Shown piece after piece: positions 1 to 10,154 of a stretch of 64,000 bases of DNA (position 1 is the stretch's first letter; every line of letters starts with the position of its first letter). Below the pieces are notes generated by a model. It ran no database searches. It was given only the letters and a program-made list of their open reading frames with translations, and was not told the DNA's origin. The DNA comes from Nostoc sp. UHCC 0302 (GTDB lineage: Bacteria > Cyanobacteriota > Cyanobacteriia > Cyanobacteriales > Nostocaceae), in NCBI RefSeq assembly GCF_038096175.1, contig NZ_CP151099.1, positions 2,482,501-2,546,500 on the forward strand, written 5' to 3'. The position numbers and the translations under genes are program-made.

Positions 1-2510
1 ATTTCTACAAATAGGTCATACCCTTGAGCTTGCAGTGTCTCTATACCTGCGGCAAATTGTACTGCCTGCCGTAGATGACGCCGCCAATAACTAGCTTGAC
101 CAATTCCGGCTCCTTGTACTAGTTTTCCAGTCACATTGGAAATCAGGTCTATTTGAGGTTCACTGTAGACCAACTCACTAGCACGTTGCTCAAACTCTGC
201 CAAAATTGGCTCCATCAGCGGAGAATGAAAAGCGTGAGAAACTCGCAAGCTGCGGAATTCAATTCCTTGTGACTCTAGTTTTTGCAATACTGCTTGTATT
301 GCTGACTTTGCCCCAGAAATAACCACATTTTGCGGACTATTGACTGCTGCAATAGAAATTTGCTCGGTATACGGAGCTATAACTGCTTTCACTTGGTCTT
401 CTGATGCAAACACCGCTGCCATTTCACCCCCAGAGGGCAATGTCTGCATCAAACGAGAGCGTTCAGCAATCAGTTTCAGCCCATCTTCTAAGCTGAATAC
501 ACCAGCTACACAAGCAGCTACATATTCACCGACACTGTGACCTATCACTGCATTCGGCTCAATTCCCCAAGAACGCCATAATTCACACAGGGCATATTCC
601 AAGGCAAACAAAGCAGGTTGAGTGTAGGCTGTTTGGTCGAGGGGTGAATTCTCCCCTGCTGCTGGGTAGAGTACAGATAAAAGAGGCTTTTGCAAATATG
701 GACGCAGGATTACATCGCAACGGTCTAAAGCTTGGCGGAAAGTTGGCTGGGTTTCATAGAGTTGGCGTCCCATGCCGACATACTGGGAACCTTGACCAGT
801 GAACAAAAAGGCAACTTTAGGTTGACGAGACTTCTCAACTTGTCCTTTGAATAATCCACCAGGGTCTTGTCCAATGTTGAAAGCTGCAAGTTGCTCACTC
901 ACCTGCACTGAATTTTCAGCTACCACTGCTAGACGATGGGCAAAGGTTGAACGTCCTGTATTAGCAGTAAAGCTGACATCGGCTAGGTTTAAATCAGGAT
1001 TAGCTTTGAGCGTTGTATAAAAATTACTAACTAATTCTTGTAAGCCGCTTTCAGTTTTTGCCGAGAGACTCAGCAAATGTAGAGGACGTTCTACTTCGTT
1101 GGGCTGCTGTTGCTTGGCTGGGGCTTCTTCGATCACAAGGTGAGCATTAGTGCCAGTCACACCAAACCCACTTAACCCAGCAATCCGGGGTTTATCTCCT
1201 GAAGTCCAGGGTGTTCTCTGGGTTGGGACTACTACTGGTAACTTTGCCCAGGGAATAAAAGGATTGGGATTTTTCAGGTGCAGATGCGGAGGTATTTCTT
1301 GATTTTGTAATGCCAACACCACCTTAATCAGCCCTGCCACTCCAGCAGCTGACTCCAAGTGACCGATATTGGTTTTTGCTGAACCAATAATTAAAGGTTC
1401 CTCTTGAGAACGTCCTTGGCCCAACACTGCACTTAAAGACTCGACTTCGATGGGATCTCCTAAAGATGTGCCTGTGCCGTGGGCTTCTACATAGCTGACT
1501 TGTGCTGGCTCTACCCCAGCGTTAGCCAAGGCTTTACGAATCAATGTTTGCTGGGCGACTCCATTGGGAACTGTCAAACCGCTGCTTGCCCCGTCTTGGT
1601 TAACTGCTGAGCCGCGAATCAAGGCTAAGATATTATCACCATCAGCGATCGCATCACTCAATCGCTTGAGTACGACAACACCGCAACCTTCTCCTCTAGC
1701 GAAACCGTCCGCAGACGCATCAAAGGTCTTGCAACGACCATCAGGGGCTAACATCCTAGCGCGACAAGTAGCAATGGTCGCAATTGGTGAGAGGATGAGG
1801 TTCACCCCAGCAGCTAAGGCTAAATCTGATTCTTGTGTACGTAGACTTTGACAAGCTAAATGAATCGCTACTAATGAAGATGAGCAAGCCGTATCCACTA
1901 TCATACTGGGGCCTTGTAGACCCAAAGTATATGACAAACGACCAGCTACAGCGTTGAGACAATTACCTGTAGCACTGTAAGCATCAATTTTACTGCGATC
2001 GCTAGACCCAATTTGCAGTTGTAAATAGTCATTGGTGGTAATCCCGACAAACACACCTGTTTGGCTGTTTCTCAAGCGTTCTGGTGCAATACCAGCGTGT
2101 TCAATTGCCTGCCAACTCACTTCTAAAACTAGCCGCTGCTGGGGATCTATATTTTCCGCTTCTCGCGGGGTAATGCCAAAAAATTGGGCGTCGAACTGGT
2201 CTACTTGGTCGATAAAACCAGCACTTTTCACATAAATTTTCCCTGGTGCATCAGGGTTTGGATCGTAGAATTCATCGATATTCCATCGGTCTTTGGGAAC
2301 TTTGCTGATGGCATCCACGCCGTCATGTAGTAAAGACCAGAAACTTTGGAGATTGTTAGCGCCAGGAAGCCGGCAACCCATACCAATAATAGCAATCGGC
2401 TCTGTTTTAGCACGTTCCACCGCTTCTAGCTTCGAGCGCATTTCCCTGACTGCCAAAAGAGCTTGTTTTAAGCGATCGCGATTATCAATAGTTTCTAAAG
2501 TATTACTCAT
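1..2510 (-). CDS. Modular type I polyketide synthase, partial (KS-AT..., runs off left edge)
   Basis: The reading frame opens at an ATG at 2510 and stays open to base 1, so the C-terminal part is missing. The N-terminus (about residues 5-35) is a helical linker ending in ERAKTEPIAIIG, as in downstream modules that accept a chain from a partner protein. The KS domain (about 34-460) has its cysteine in DTACSSSL near residue 207, plus EAHGTGT and the later GHLES histidine. The AT domain (about 580 to the edge) has GHSVGEYVAAC and a HAFH motif, which predicts malonyl-CoA. It is the third modular PKS of the locus and would act on the chain from the 4976-9973 protein. The Rpn/IS insertion separates the two, so it may depend on its own promoter in 2511-2752. 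Its AT-coding DNA is strikingly close to that of the neighbour. Confidence 0.93.
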   Translation of the reverse strand, partial: MSNTLETIDNRDRLKQALLAVREMRSKLEAVERAKTEPIAIIGMGCRLPGANNLQSFWSLLHDGVDAISKVPKDRWNIDEFYDPNPDAPGKIYVKSAGFIDQVDQFDAQFFGITPREAENIDPQQRLVLEVSWQAIEHAGIAPERLRNSQTGVFVGITTNDYLQLQIGSSDRSKIDAYSATGNCLNAVAGRLSYTLGLQGPSMIVDTACSSSLVAIHLACQSLRTQESDLALAAGVNLILSPIATIATCRARMLAPDGRCKTFDASADGFARGEGCGVVVLKRLSDAIADGDNILALIRGSAVNQDGASSGLTVPNGVAQQTLIRKALANAGVEPAQVSYVEAHGTGTSLGDPIEVESLSAVLGQGRSQEEPLIIGSAKTNIGHLESAAGVAGLIKVVLALQNQEIPPHLHLKNPNPFIPWAKLPVVVPTQRTPWTSGDKPRIAGLSGFGVTGTNAHLVIEEAPAKQQQPNEVERPLHLLSLSAKTESGLQELVSNFYTTLKANPDLNLADVSFTANTGRSTFAHRLAVVAENSVQVSEQLAAFNIGQDPGGLFKGQVEKSRQPKVAFLFTGQGSQYVGMGRQLYETQPTFRQALDRCDVILRPYLQKPLLSVLYPAAGENSPLDQTAYTQPALFALEYALCELWRSWGIEPNAVIGHSVGEYVAACVAGVFSLEDGLKLIAERSRLMQTLPSGGEMAAVFASEDQVKAVIAPYTEQISIAAVNSPQNVVISGAKSAIQAVLQKLESQGIEFRSLRVSHAFHSPLMEPILAEFEQRASELVYSEPQIDLISNVTGKLVQGAGIGQASYWRRHLRQAVQFAAGIETLQAQGYDLFVE

Positions 2511-3350
2511 TTTTAATAATTTCTCGGTGTTGCTTAAAGAATTAACGGTAAAACAAGTAACTTTGATGCAATCTGGGGTAAGAATCTCTTGCAAAAGGGT
2601 TCTAGGGGCAGGGCAAACACATCTAAATACTGTTTCAGTCTGCTGTTTTCGTGCAAATCCTTACTATATGCATGAAAATTTCAGACAATACTAGATGAAC
2701 TGTAGAGTACAGAATATAGATTAGAACAGGTATAGCATCTACTAATTAACTGATGAAAGAGGAAGTGGAAAGAGCAGATAATGATAGTCCGTGGAAAGAA
2801 ATTTTAGAAGCTTACTTTCCCCAAGCAATGCAATTTTTCTTTCCCCAAACAGCAGAAATAATTAATTGGGAACGTCCCCACGAATTTCTCGACAAGGAAT
2901 TTCAACAAATAGCCCGCGAAGCAGAACTTGGTAGGAGATATGCAGATAAATTAGTTAAAGTCTGGCAAATTCAAGGACAAGAAATTTGGCTATTAATCCA
3001 TGTAGAAATCCAGGCAAAATCAGAAGATACCTTTACAGAAAGAATGTTTTCCTACAACCTGCGAATTTTTGACAGATTTGCGAAACCTGCCATGAGTTTG
3101 GCGATTTTGTGCGATACAGACCCGACATGGCGACCCAATCAATATAGTTATAATTATCCGGATACCAGGCTTAATTTTGAATTTGGAACTGTCAAGCTGC
3201 TGGATTATCAAAATCGGTGGGCAGAATTAGAAGCCAGTGACAACCCATTTGCAACTGTAGTGATGGCGCATCTGAAGACACAGCAAACAAGTAAAAAGCC
3301 AGGAGAACGTAAAGCTTGGAAATTTACCTTGATTCGCCGATTGTATGAAT

Positions 3351-4487
3351 AGACTTGTCCGAAAATTCCAAAGCCAGACTGTTCAAAGCTTTGGGGCAAA
3401 ACTTTGATATCTTCGTAAATACGTAATTATAAGGCTTTGAGATAGTTAGTGATAATTTAGAGGCATAAAAATTAACTCCTAATTTCTAAAAATTTATGAT
3501 TTTTGCTACTAGCTAAGTTGGCAGAACTAAGCTACCAATTCTTAACCTAACTAATCCGCAAACTGTTAAAATAATCTGCTCATACGTCTCAAGCTTTAAG
3601 CGAAATCTTTGTGAGGCTATGCGGAATATTTTAAGTAATCGAATCAAATGTTCAATGAATATCCGATTACTAGATAAAGCCTTATTTTCATCTTTTTGCT
3701 GTTGAGTTAATTCTCGTTTTGGTTTCTTTTTATGAGGAGTAGTGATATTCTCACCTCCTTGAAAGCCTTTATCACCTGAAAAGGGTTGAGATTTATCAAA
3801 TTTATTTTGAGATTGACGAAACAATTTTATATCTGCTGTTGGCCCAGGAACACCTACTTCTACCTCTACAATATCTTTGCCTTCTGGTATGCCAATTATC
3901 AGACTTTTTAATGTATGTTGTCTCTTCTTTCCAGAAAAATATTTCTGTTGCTCTTTTTGGTCAGAATCCCTATATATTGGCTGTTCTAAGCTATCGACTA
4001 ATAGCCTAAAATTTGTTAATACTTCTTGAACAAATAGTAAATCACTTTCATTATTTGATACTTGTTCTAATAAACTAGCAGGTAATATATCACGAAGAAT
4101 TGGTATCCAGTCGTGAAATGTATCATTAGCTTCGGTTTTGGAAACACCAAATAGCATTCCTAATACTTGGAATGTTGGCATCTGTCTTAGATAAAATAGA
4201 CATAAACATACTTGTTCTTCGGTTGATAGCTTTTCGGGACGACCACCACCAGCCGCATTAATTCTAATTTTATGACTCTCTTGTTTAGCTTTGATGTATC
4301 GATTTCGTTTTAAGGCGCAATTTAGCAGTGATTGCAATTGTTCGTAACTAATCCCTAAAATCTGTTTTGTTCGTAGTGGATACTTTTGTATATAATCTAA
4401 AATCATAACTAATTGTGGAAAATGGTAGACGCCCAATCTAACGTTTTACCATTTTTCTTTTCCTAAGTTAATATTTCGGACAAGTTT
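3351..4487. mobile_element. IS5-like insertion sequence, 1137 bp
   Basis: The element carries one transposase gene (minus strand). It has 14-bp terminal inverted repeats that differ at one base: AGACTTGTCCGAAA at 3351-3364, and AAACTTGTCCGAAA when 4474-4487 is read on the other strand. AAT directly precedes the left end (3348-3350) and directly follows the right end (4488-4490), which fits a 3-bp target duplication. The outermost one or two bases are uncertain. The element sits inside the Rpn-type gene, and removing it with one AAT restores that frame exactly. The IS5 assignment rests on the transposase architecture and has not been tested against an IS database. Confidence 0.88.
3513..4436 (-). 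CDS. IS5-family-type DDE transposase
   Basis: This 307-aa protein is the only long frame within the inverted repeats at 3351-4487. It starts with an N-terminal helix-turn-helix region (about residues 60-140; RPEKLSTEEQVCLCLFYLR resembles the HTH_Tnp_4 type). A DDE_Tnp_4-like catalytic core follows. Candidate acidic residues are the D in RLLVDSLEQPI, the D in FSGDKGFQGG and the E in IFIEHLIRLLKIFR, which matches the usual DDE spacing. The protein is full length without frameshifts, so the element may still be active. It would bind the terminal repeats and catalyse cut-and-paste transposition. The family is inferred from these motifs. Confidence 0.88.
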   Translation of the reverse strand: MGVYHFPQLVMILDYIQKYPLRTKQILGISYEQLQSLLNCALKRNRYIKAKQESHKIRINAAGGGRPEKLSTEEQVCLCLFYLRQMPTFQVLGMLFGVSKTEANDTFHDWIPILRDILPASLLEQVSNNESDLLFVQEVLTNFRLLVDSLEQPIYRDSDQKEQQKYFSGKKRQHTLKSLIIGIPEGKDIVEVEVGVPGPTADIKLFRQSQNKFDKSQPFSGDKGFQGGENITTPHKKKPKRELTQQQKDENKALSSNRIFIEHLIRLLKIFRIASQRFRLKLETYEQIILTVCGLVRLRIGSLVLPT

Positions 4488-4862
4488 AATTAGGATTGCA
4501 AGAAAAAGATATTCGTAACCTTTACCGATTTATTGATTGGGTTATGATTTTACCAAAAGCCTTGGAAGCAGAATTTTGGCTAGAGTTTAAGCAGTTTGAG
4601 CAGGAGCGGACTATGAGCTACATTACCACAGGCGAGCGTATTGGCTACGAGCGAGGAAAACAGGAAGGTGAGCAAACTCTCGTGCTACGGCTACTACAAA
4701 AACGGGTAGGAGAGTTACCAAAAGAGGTTCAGGGGCGCATTCAAACTCTTTCCCTAGAGCAATTAGAAGCACTTGGAGAGGCTTTATTAGATTTTACAGC
4801 CATTGAGGATTTACTTAACTGGTTGGAAGCAAATCAAACAACGTAAAAAATTTCTCGATGAC

Positions 4863-4891
4863 AACTCCCTCACCAATATGAGGGAGTTTTT
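4863..4891 (+). terminator. Rho-independent terminator after the Rpn gene
   Basis: A perfect 10-bp stem (AACTCCCTCA at 4863-4872 with TGAGGGAGTT at 4879-4888) and a 6-base loop is followed by a T run. It lies 17 bases after the stop of the Rpn-type gene on the plus strand. Confidence 0.8.
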
Positions 4892-4975
4892 GGGCATGAG
4901 GAAGAAGTTACCAATGCCCAAAGCTACGAGGCGACTATCTCTCCACCCACCTTGGTGATGAGTTTACCGTCGCTT

Positions 4976-7900
4976 TTAATGAACTAAAGCCCCCAATTCT
5001 GCATCAAGTAATGAAGCTAATTCGTCTTCAGAAAGTTCTTCTAACTCGGCTGAAGCTTGAGATAATTCATCGATGGTATCTTTTTGTGGCTCCTTTTGTA
5101 CTGTTAGCTCTAAGGAAAGAACTTCGTTAGCTAAGTAATTTGCAAGAGTCTCTATGTTGGGATAATTAAAAGCCAATGTTGAGCTTAAGGTTTGCCCCAA
5201 GCTGGTTTCAAGGCGATTCTTCAAGTCCACAGCCATCAAGGAATCCATACCTAGTTCCACAAATCCCTGTTGTACTTCTGGGGGCTGAGATGAATCTAGT
5301 CCCAAAACCTGAGCAACTTGACTTTGTAGATGATTAACTAAGAAACTGTAACGTTTGTTAGCTGGTAAGGCGTCCAATTGGTCTAAAATCTCTGGGCGTT
5401 TTGCTGGTTGCGATTCATCTTGCTGTTGTGGCTGTATTTTGCCAAATTGTTTCAGCAGTGGCCGCTGTCCCTTGACTTCATAAATTGGTTTGAAGATACT
5501 CCAGTCAACTTTGGCGGCTGTTGCTTGGACTGTGTTTGTCCCCAAAAGCTGCGCTAGAACTGCAATCCCTTGTTCTGGTTGCCAAGCTTCTAACCCCATC
5601 CGTTTTAACAAGGTTTGGATTTCTGGGTCAGCCATACCCCCGCCTGCCCAAGGCCCCCAGTTTATGCTTAAAGCTGGTACTCCCAAAGCTTGGCGATAAT
5701 GAGCAAGGGCATCGAGGAAATGATTGCCAGCCGCGTAATGTGCTTGTCCTCTAGAACCCCATACTGAAGCTATTGAGGAGAAGCAAACGAAGAAGTCTAA
5801 ATTCATCCCCAAGCTGAGTTGATGTAGGAGCCATCCACCCGCTACCTTGGGATTTAAAGTAGATTCAAGTGACTTGAGGTCTATATTTTGTAACTCTTGA
5901 TACTCAGCAATACCAGCAGCATGGATAATTCCTTTTAAGGGAATTTGAGCATTGTATAACTGGGCAAATACCGCAGACATCTGAGCTTGATTGCTGACAT
6001 CAGCTTGAGCAATAACGACGTTAGCACCCAAATTTTCGAAGGCTTGAATTGCTTGTACCCGTTCCCAGGTGTTGGTATTTTGTGGTAGATTTGCCCACTC
6101 AGCACGTTCAGGAAGACCACTCCTTCCTACTAGTACCAAGTTCCGCGCTCCTTGTTCTACTAGCCACTGAGCAACTTTCAGCCCTAAACTACCCAAGCCA
6201 CCAGTAATTAGGTAAGTGCCATTAGCTTGTATTTGCACAGGTTTTGTGCTGTGTTGTTTGCTACGGGTTAAACGAGCAACATAGCGTTTGCCATTACGTA
6301 AAGTCAGTTGATCTTCGCCATCAGGCTGCCAAATTTCTGTGAGTAGAGAAACAGCTTGCTGATCTCCAGAAATATTGGGGTCTAAATCTATTAGTCCTCC
6401 CCAAACTTCAGAATGTTCAAGAGCGATCGCTCTCCCAAGTCCCCACACAGGGGCTTGCGCTACTGCTATTGCAGCAGGTTTTGTCTCAACGGGTTGAGTT
6501 CCAGAAGTTACTAGCCATAACCGAGGTAATACTGAATTACCCCGTTTGACTAGTTCCTGAACCAGATGCAACACACTGCCACTACCCAGTAATTGCGCCT
6601 TCTCCAGAGACGATGGTGTAATTTGGTCGTCAAGTGCGGCATCTAAACTCCATAGATGCACTACTCCACGACAAGGTAATCCATTGTTTCCAACAGTTTC
6701 CTGTACTAGTCGTTGAAAATCTTCAGGATTAGCTGGATTAATTTGCCGATGCCCGTCTTCTAAGATTTCATAGGTTGCACCAGGATAAATTAGCACATAT
6801 TTTTCCCGACGCGCTTGCAATTGTTCTGCCAATGCTTGCCCTACACCAGCGCGGTCTGCAAAAATTAGCCATTTGCCGGGCTGGTTGACGGAAATAGGCG
6901 GCAGAACTAAACGCTCTTGGGGTTGCCACTCTACCTCGTATAATGCATTACTTAAGTAATCTGGAATTAATTGCTGTTGGTCTTGTAAGAGCAATTGTTT
7001 CAGCAGTTCATATCTGTCTGGAGAAAGCTGGACAATGCGTTGCGAAAGTTGGGCAAGACGCATACTTTCTAGAATTGACTCTACTTGCTCTGCTGGCAGT
7101 TGTTCAACTATTTCTAGCTTCCGCGTCAGTTGTTGAGTGTTTCCAGCATTTAACAGATTGTGAATAGGATTTTCAACACCTTTATTTGAGATGATTTGTG
7201 TTTCAGGTTGCTTGGCTGCTTGAAACTCAACCCAATACCGCTTTCTTTGGAAAGGATAGGTAGGCAGAGGTACGCGGCTACGCTGATAATCTTGGTCAAA
7301 GCCAGACCAGTCAACTTTCACACCTTGGACATAGAGTGATGCTACACTCTGGAGTAACTGCTGCCAATCATCTTGTCCACGGCGCAAGGAAGGCAACCAA
7401 AGCCCGGTTTCTTCTGGTAAACACTGCCGCGCCATACCAATTAGTACGGGATGCGGGCCAATTTCCACAAACAGGTCATACCCTTGTTTTTGCAGCGTTT
7501 GTATGCCTGATTCAAATCGTACCGCCTGCCGCAGATGACGCCGCCAATAACTAGCTTGACCAATTTCGCTTCCCTGTACCAGTTCTCCAGTTACATTGGA
7601 AATTAAATCTATGCGAGGAGAACTATAGGTAACATTTGCTGCCTTTTGCTCAAACTCTGTCAGTATCGGCTCCATGAGAGGAGAGTGAAAGGCGTGGGAT
7701 ACTATTAAGGGACGAACTACTATGCCTTCAGCTTCTAGTTCCTTGATGACAGCTTGTACAGCGACTCCTTCACCAGAAATAACTATACTTTGTGGGCCAT
7801 TGACTGCGGCAACTGCTACTTTCGGATATGGAGCGATCGCAGCTTTTACCCGTTCTTCTGAGGTCAATACCGCTGCCATCTCACCCCCAGATGGTAATGA

Positions 7901-9973
7901 TTGCATCAAGCGAGAGCGTTCAACAATCAGTTTCAAACCATCTTCTAAACTGAATACCCCAGCGATGCAAGCAGCTACATATTCACCGACACTGTGACCG
8001 ATTACTGCACTAGGCTCAATTCCCCAAGAACGCCATAATTCATATAGGGCATATTCCAGGGCAAACAAAGCAGGTTGAGTATAAGCAGTTTGGTCGAGGG
8101 GTGAATTATCGCCTGCTGCTGGGTAAAGTACAGACAACAAAGGCTTTTGCAGATATGGTTGCAAAATCGTATCACAGCGGTCTAAAGCTTGGCGGAAAGT
8201 TGGCTGGGTTTCATAAAGTTGGCGTCCCATACCGACAGACTGGGAACCTTGACCAGTGAATAAAAAGGCAATCTTGGGACGGCGATTGTCTTGGGGTTGT
8301 CCAGTGAATACTCCTGATACTTGATTACCACTGGCGAAAGCTGCTAGCTGTTCACGCACTTGGGCTGAGTTTTCAGCTACTACTGCTAAACGATGGGGAA
8401 ATACTGAACGTCCTGTGTTAGTAGTAAAGCTGACATCAGCTAGGTTGAGTTCGGGATTATTTTGGAACGCCGTGGAAAATTTACTCGCTAACTTCTGTAA
8501 TCCGCCTTCAGTTTTTGCCGAAAGACTGAGCAAGTGTAAGGGACGTTCTGGCGCATCTTCTTTTTGAATTTTGAATTTTGAATTTTGAATTTCTAAAGGC
8601 GCTTCTTCAACTACTAAATGAGCATTAGTACCACTAAAACCGAAAGAACTCAACCCCGCAATGCGCGAACCGTTGGGCGAAGACCAAGGAGTGAGTTTTG
8701 TAGGAATTTTAATCGGCAGTTCTGCCCAAGGGATGTAAGGATTAGGATTGTTTAAATGTAGATGCGGCGGGATTTCTTGATGTTGCAGAGCCAGCACCAA
8801 CTTAATTAAACCCGCAACTCCAGCGGCTGCTTCCAGGTGTCCCATGTTGGTTTTTGCTGAACCAACTATCAAAGGCTCGTCGGGGGAACGTCCTTGGCCT
8901 AGCACTGCTGCCAAAGCGCGTAATTCAATGGGGTCTCCCAAAGATGTACCTGTGCCGTGGGCTTCCACATAGCTTACCTGATTGGGTGCAACACCAGCGT
9001 TAGCCAAGGCTGTGCGGATAACTGCTTGTTGGGATGGCCCATTAGGAACCGTCAGCCCGCCGCTGCGTCCGTCTTGGTTGACTGCCGAGCCGCGAATTAA
9101 GGCTAAAATATTGTCACCGTCAGCGATCGCATCACTTAATCGCTTGAGAACGACAATCCCGCATCCTTCTCCCCGTGCATAACCATCAGCCGCAGCATCA
9201 AAGGTTTTGCAACGACCATCAGGAGCTAGCATCCGCGCGCGGCATTCATTTATAGTTACAACTGGCGTCAAAATTAAATTCACTCCCCCAGCCAGTGCTA
9301 AATTACACTCTCTTGACCGTAAACTCTGGCAAGCTGCATGGACAGTTACTAGTGATGAAGAGCAGGCTGTATCTATTGCCATGCTCGGCCCTTGCAGACC
9401 GAGAGTGTAAGATAAGCGTCCAGAAGTTACGCTAAAAGCGCTACCTGTGGCAGTATGAGTATCAGCGTGATTGGGATCATTGGCAGCTATTTGGAAATAA
9501 TCCAAATTCATAATCCCGACAAAAACCCCAGTTGGACTACCAACTATTTTGTCTGGTGCTATGCCGGCATTTTCTAAAGCTTCCCAACTCACTTCTAAAA
9601 GTAGCCGCTGCTGAGGATCCATATTTACAGCTTCCCGTGGGGCAATCCCAAAGAATTGCGGGTCAAACTGGTCTACTTGGTCGAGAAACCCAGCGTTGCG
9701 GACATACATTTTTCCTGTAGCATCAGGATTTGGGTCATAGTAAGCGTCAACATCCCAGCGATCGCTTGGTACTTCTACAATGGCATCTATCCCATTACGC
9801 AACATCTGCCAATATGATTCTGGATCGTTGCTGCCTCCTGGAAATCGGCAACCTAAACCAATGATAGCTATTGGTTCTGTCTTAGCACGCTCGTTAGCTT
9901 CTAGCTTGGCTTGCATTTCTTGCAAAGCTAAAAGGGCGCGTTTTGTGGGGGATAGAGATTGGGTATTTTCCAT
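4976..9973 (-). CDS. Modular type I polyketide synthase, KS-AT-KR-ACP (1665 aa)
   Basis: One complete extension module. An N-terminal docking-type helix (residues 5-35, ending ERAKTEPIAIIG) precedes the KS (34-460; Cys near 204 in DTACSSSL; EAHGTGT; GHLEAAAG). The AT (about 580-890) has GHSVGEYVAAC near 658 and HAFH near 757, predicting malonyl-CoA. After a structural linker comes the KR (from about 1250; LITGGLGSLG, then a catalytic S-Y-N set in FSSIASVWGSRGQAHYAAGN). It lacks the LDD motif of B-type KRs and has a VWGS tryptophan, which suggests A-type stereochemistry. The ACP serine is in LGMDSLMAV near 1575. The last 25 residues (LEELSEDELASLLDAEL) look like a cyanobacterial C-terminal docking peptide. 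No DH or ER is present, so the module should leave a hydroxyl. It starts 181 bases after the preceding PKS gene. Confidence 0.96.
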   Translation of the reverse strand: MENTQSLSPTKRALLALQEMQAKLEANERAKTEPIAIIGLGCRFPGGSNDPESYWQMLRNGIDAIVEVPSDRWDVDAYYDPNPDATGKMYVRNAGFLDQVDQFDPQFFGIAPREAVNMDPQQRLLLEVSWEALENAGIAPDKIVGSPTGVFVGIMNLDYFQIAANDPNHADTHTATGSAFSVTSGRLSYTLGLQGPSMAIDTACSSSLVTVHAACQSLRSRECNLALAGGVNLILTPVVTINECRARMLAPDGRCKTFDAAADGYARGEGCGIVVLKRLSDAIADGDNILALIRGSAVNQDGRSGGLTVPNGPSQQAVIRTALANAGVAPNQVSYVEAHGTGTSLGDPIELRALAAVLGQGRSPDEPLIVGSAKTNMGHLEAAAGVAGLIKLVLALQHQEIPPHLHLNNPNPYIPWAELPIKIPTKLTPWSSPNGSRIAGLSSFGFSGTNAHLVVEEAPLEIQNSKFKIQKEDAPERPLHLLSLSAKTEGGLQKLASKFSTAFQNNPELNLADVSFTTNTGRSVFPHRLAVVAENSAQVREQLAAFASGNQVSGVFTGQPQDNRRPKIAFLFTGQGSQSVGMGRQLYETQPTFRQALDRCDTILQPYLQKPLLSVLYPAAGDNSPLDQTAYTQPALFALEYALYELWRSWGIEPSAVIGHSVGEYVAACIAGVFSLEDGLKLIVERSRLMQSLPSGGEMAAVLTSEERVKAAIAPYPKVAVAAVNGPQSIVISGEGVAVQAVIKELEAEGIVVRPLIVSHAFHSPLMEPILTEFEQKAANVTYSSPRIDLISNVTGELVQGSEIGQASYWRRHLRQAVRFESGIQTLQKQGYDLFVEIGPHPVLIGMARQCLPEETGLWLPSLRRGQDDWQQLLQSVASLYVQGVKVDWSGFDQDYQRSRVPLPTYPFQRKRYWVEFQAAKQPETQIISNKGVENPIHNLLNAGNTQQLTRKLEIVEQLPAEQVESILESMRLAQLSQRIVQLSPDRYELLKQLLLQDQQQLIPDYLSNALYEVEWQPQERLVLPPISVNQPGKWLIFADRAGVGQALAEQLQARREKYVLIYPGATYEILEDGHRQINPANPEDFQRLVQETVGNNGLPCRGVVHLWSLDAALDDQITPSSLEKAQLLGSGSVLHLVQELVKRGNSVLPRLWLVTSGTQPVETKPAAIAVAQAPVWGLGRAIALEHSEVWGGLIDLDPNISGDQQAVSLLTEIWQPDGEDQLTLRNGKRYVARLTRSKQHSTKPVQIQANGTYLITGGLGSLGLKVAQWLVEQGARNLVLVGRSGLPERAEWANLPQNTNTWERVQAIQAFENLGANVVIAQADVSNQAQMSAVFAQLYNAQIPLKGIIHAAGIAEYQELQNIDLKSLESTLNPKVAGGWLLHQLSLGMNLDFFVCFSSIASVWGSRGQAHYAAGNHFLDALAHYRQALGVPALSINWGPWAGGGMADPEIQTLLKRMGLEAWQPEQGIAVLAQLLGTNTVQATAAKVDWSIFKPIYEVKGQRPLLKQFGKIQPQQQDESQPAKRPEILDQLDALPANKRYSFLVNHLQSQVAQVLGLDSSQPPEVQQGFVELGMDSLMAVDLKNRLETSLGQTLSSTLAFNYPNIETLANYLANEVLSLELTVQKEPQKDTIDELSQASAELEELSEDELASLLDAELGALVH

Positions 9974-9993
9974 AATTAATTCCTATTTTTTTT

Positions 9994-10080
9994 GTCTCAC
10001 GCAAAGGCGCAAAGAAGAACGCTAAAAGGACGACTTTTTACCTATTTCTTTTCCTCTCTTTTCCTTTGCGTCCTTGGCGG
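9994..10080. repeat. Interspersed inverted repeat in the spacer between two PKS genes
   Basis: GTCTCACGCAAAGGCGCAAAG at its left end (9994-10014) is roughly inverted by CCTTTGCGTCCTTGGCGG at 10063-10080. The same arm sequences recur in the spacers at 16129-16313 and 18018-18176, and one arm recurs near 31260. The family resembles MITE- or REP-like spacer repeats of filamentous cyanobacteria and codes for nothing visible. Confidence 0.7.
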
Positions 10081-10154
10081 TTCGTTAAAAAATAAATTAT
10101 TCTTCTTGAGTGTGCGGTGGCTGTTGGTAAGACAGCCCCACTACTTCCCAGTCC

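Larger units (their letters stand above)
2753..4846 (+). pseudogene. Rpn/DUF4351-type PD-(D/E)XK nuclease gene interrupted by an IS element
   Basis: Two separated parts read as one protein of the Rpn (recombination-promoting nuclease, transposase_31-like) family. The first part, 2753-3350, ends in FTLIRRLYE. The second resumes near 4491 with LGLQEKDIRNLYRF and runs to 4846, with a helical C-terminal DUF4351-like tail. If the insertion at 3351-4487 and one copy of the AAT flank are removed, 598 + 356 = 954 bases remain, exactly 318 codons in one frame. The gene was therefore intact before insertion and the break looks recent. The nuclease core lies in the first part (LLIHVEIQAK resembles the E-x-Q/K strand of the fold). 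The gene is antiparallel to the PKS genes on both sides. A truncated 199-aa product could still be made. Confidence 0.9.
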
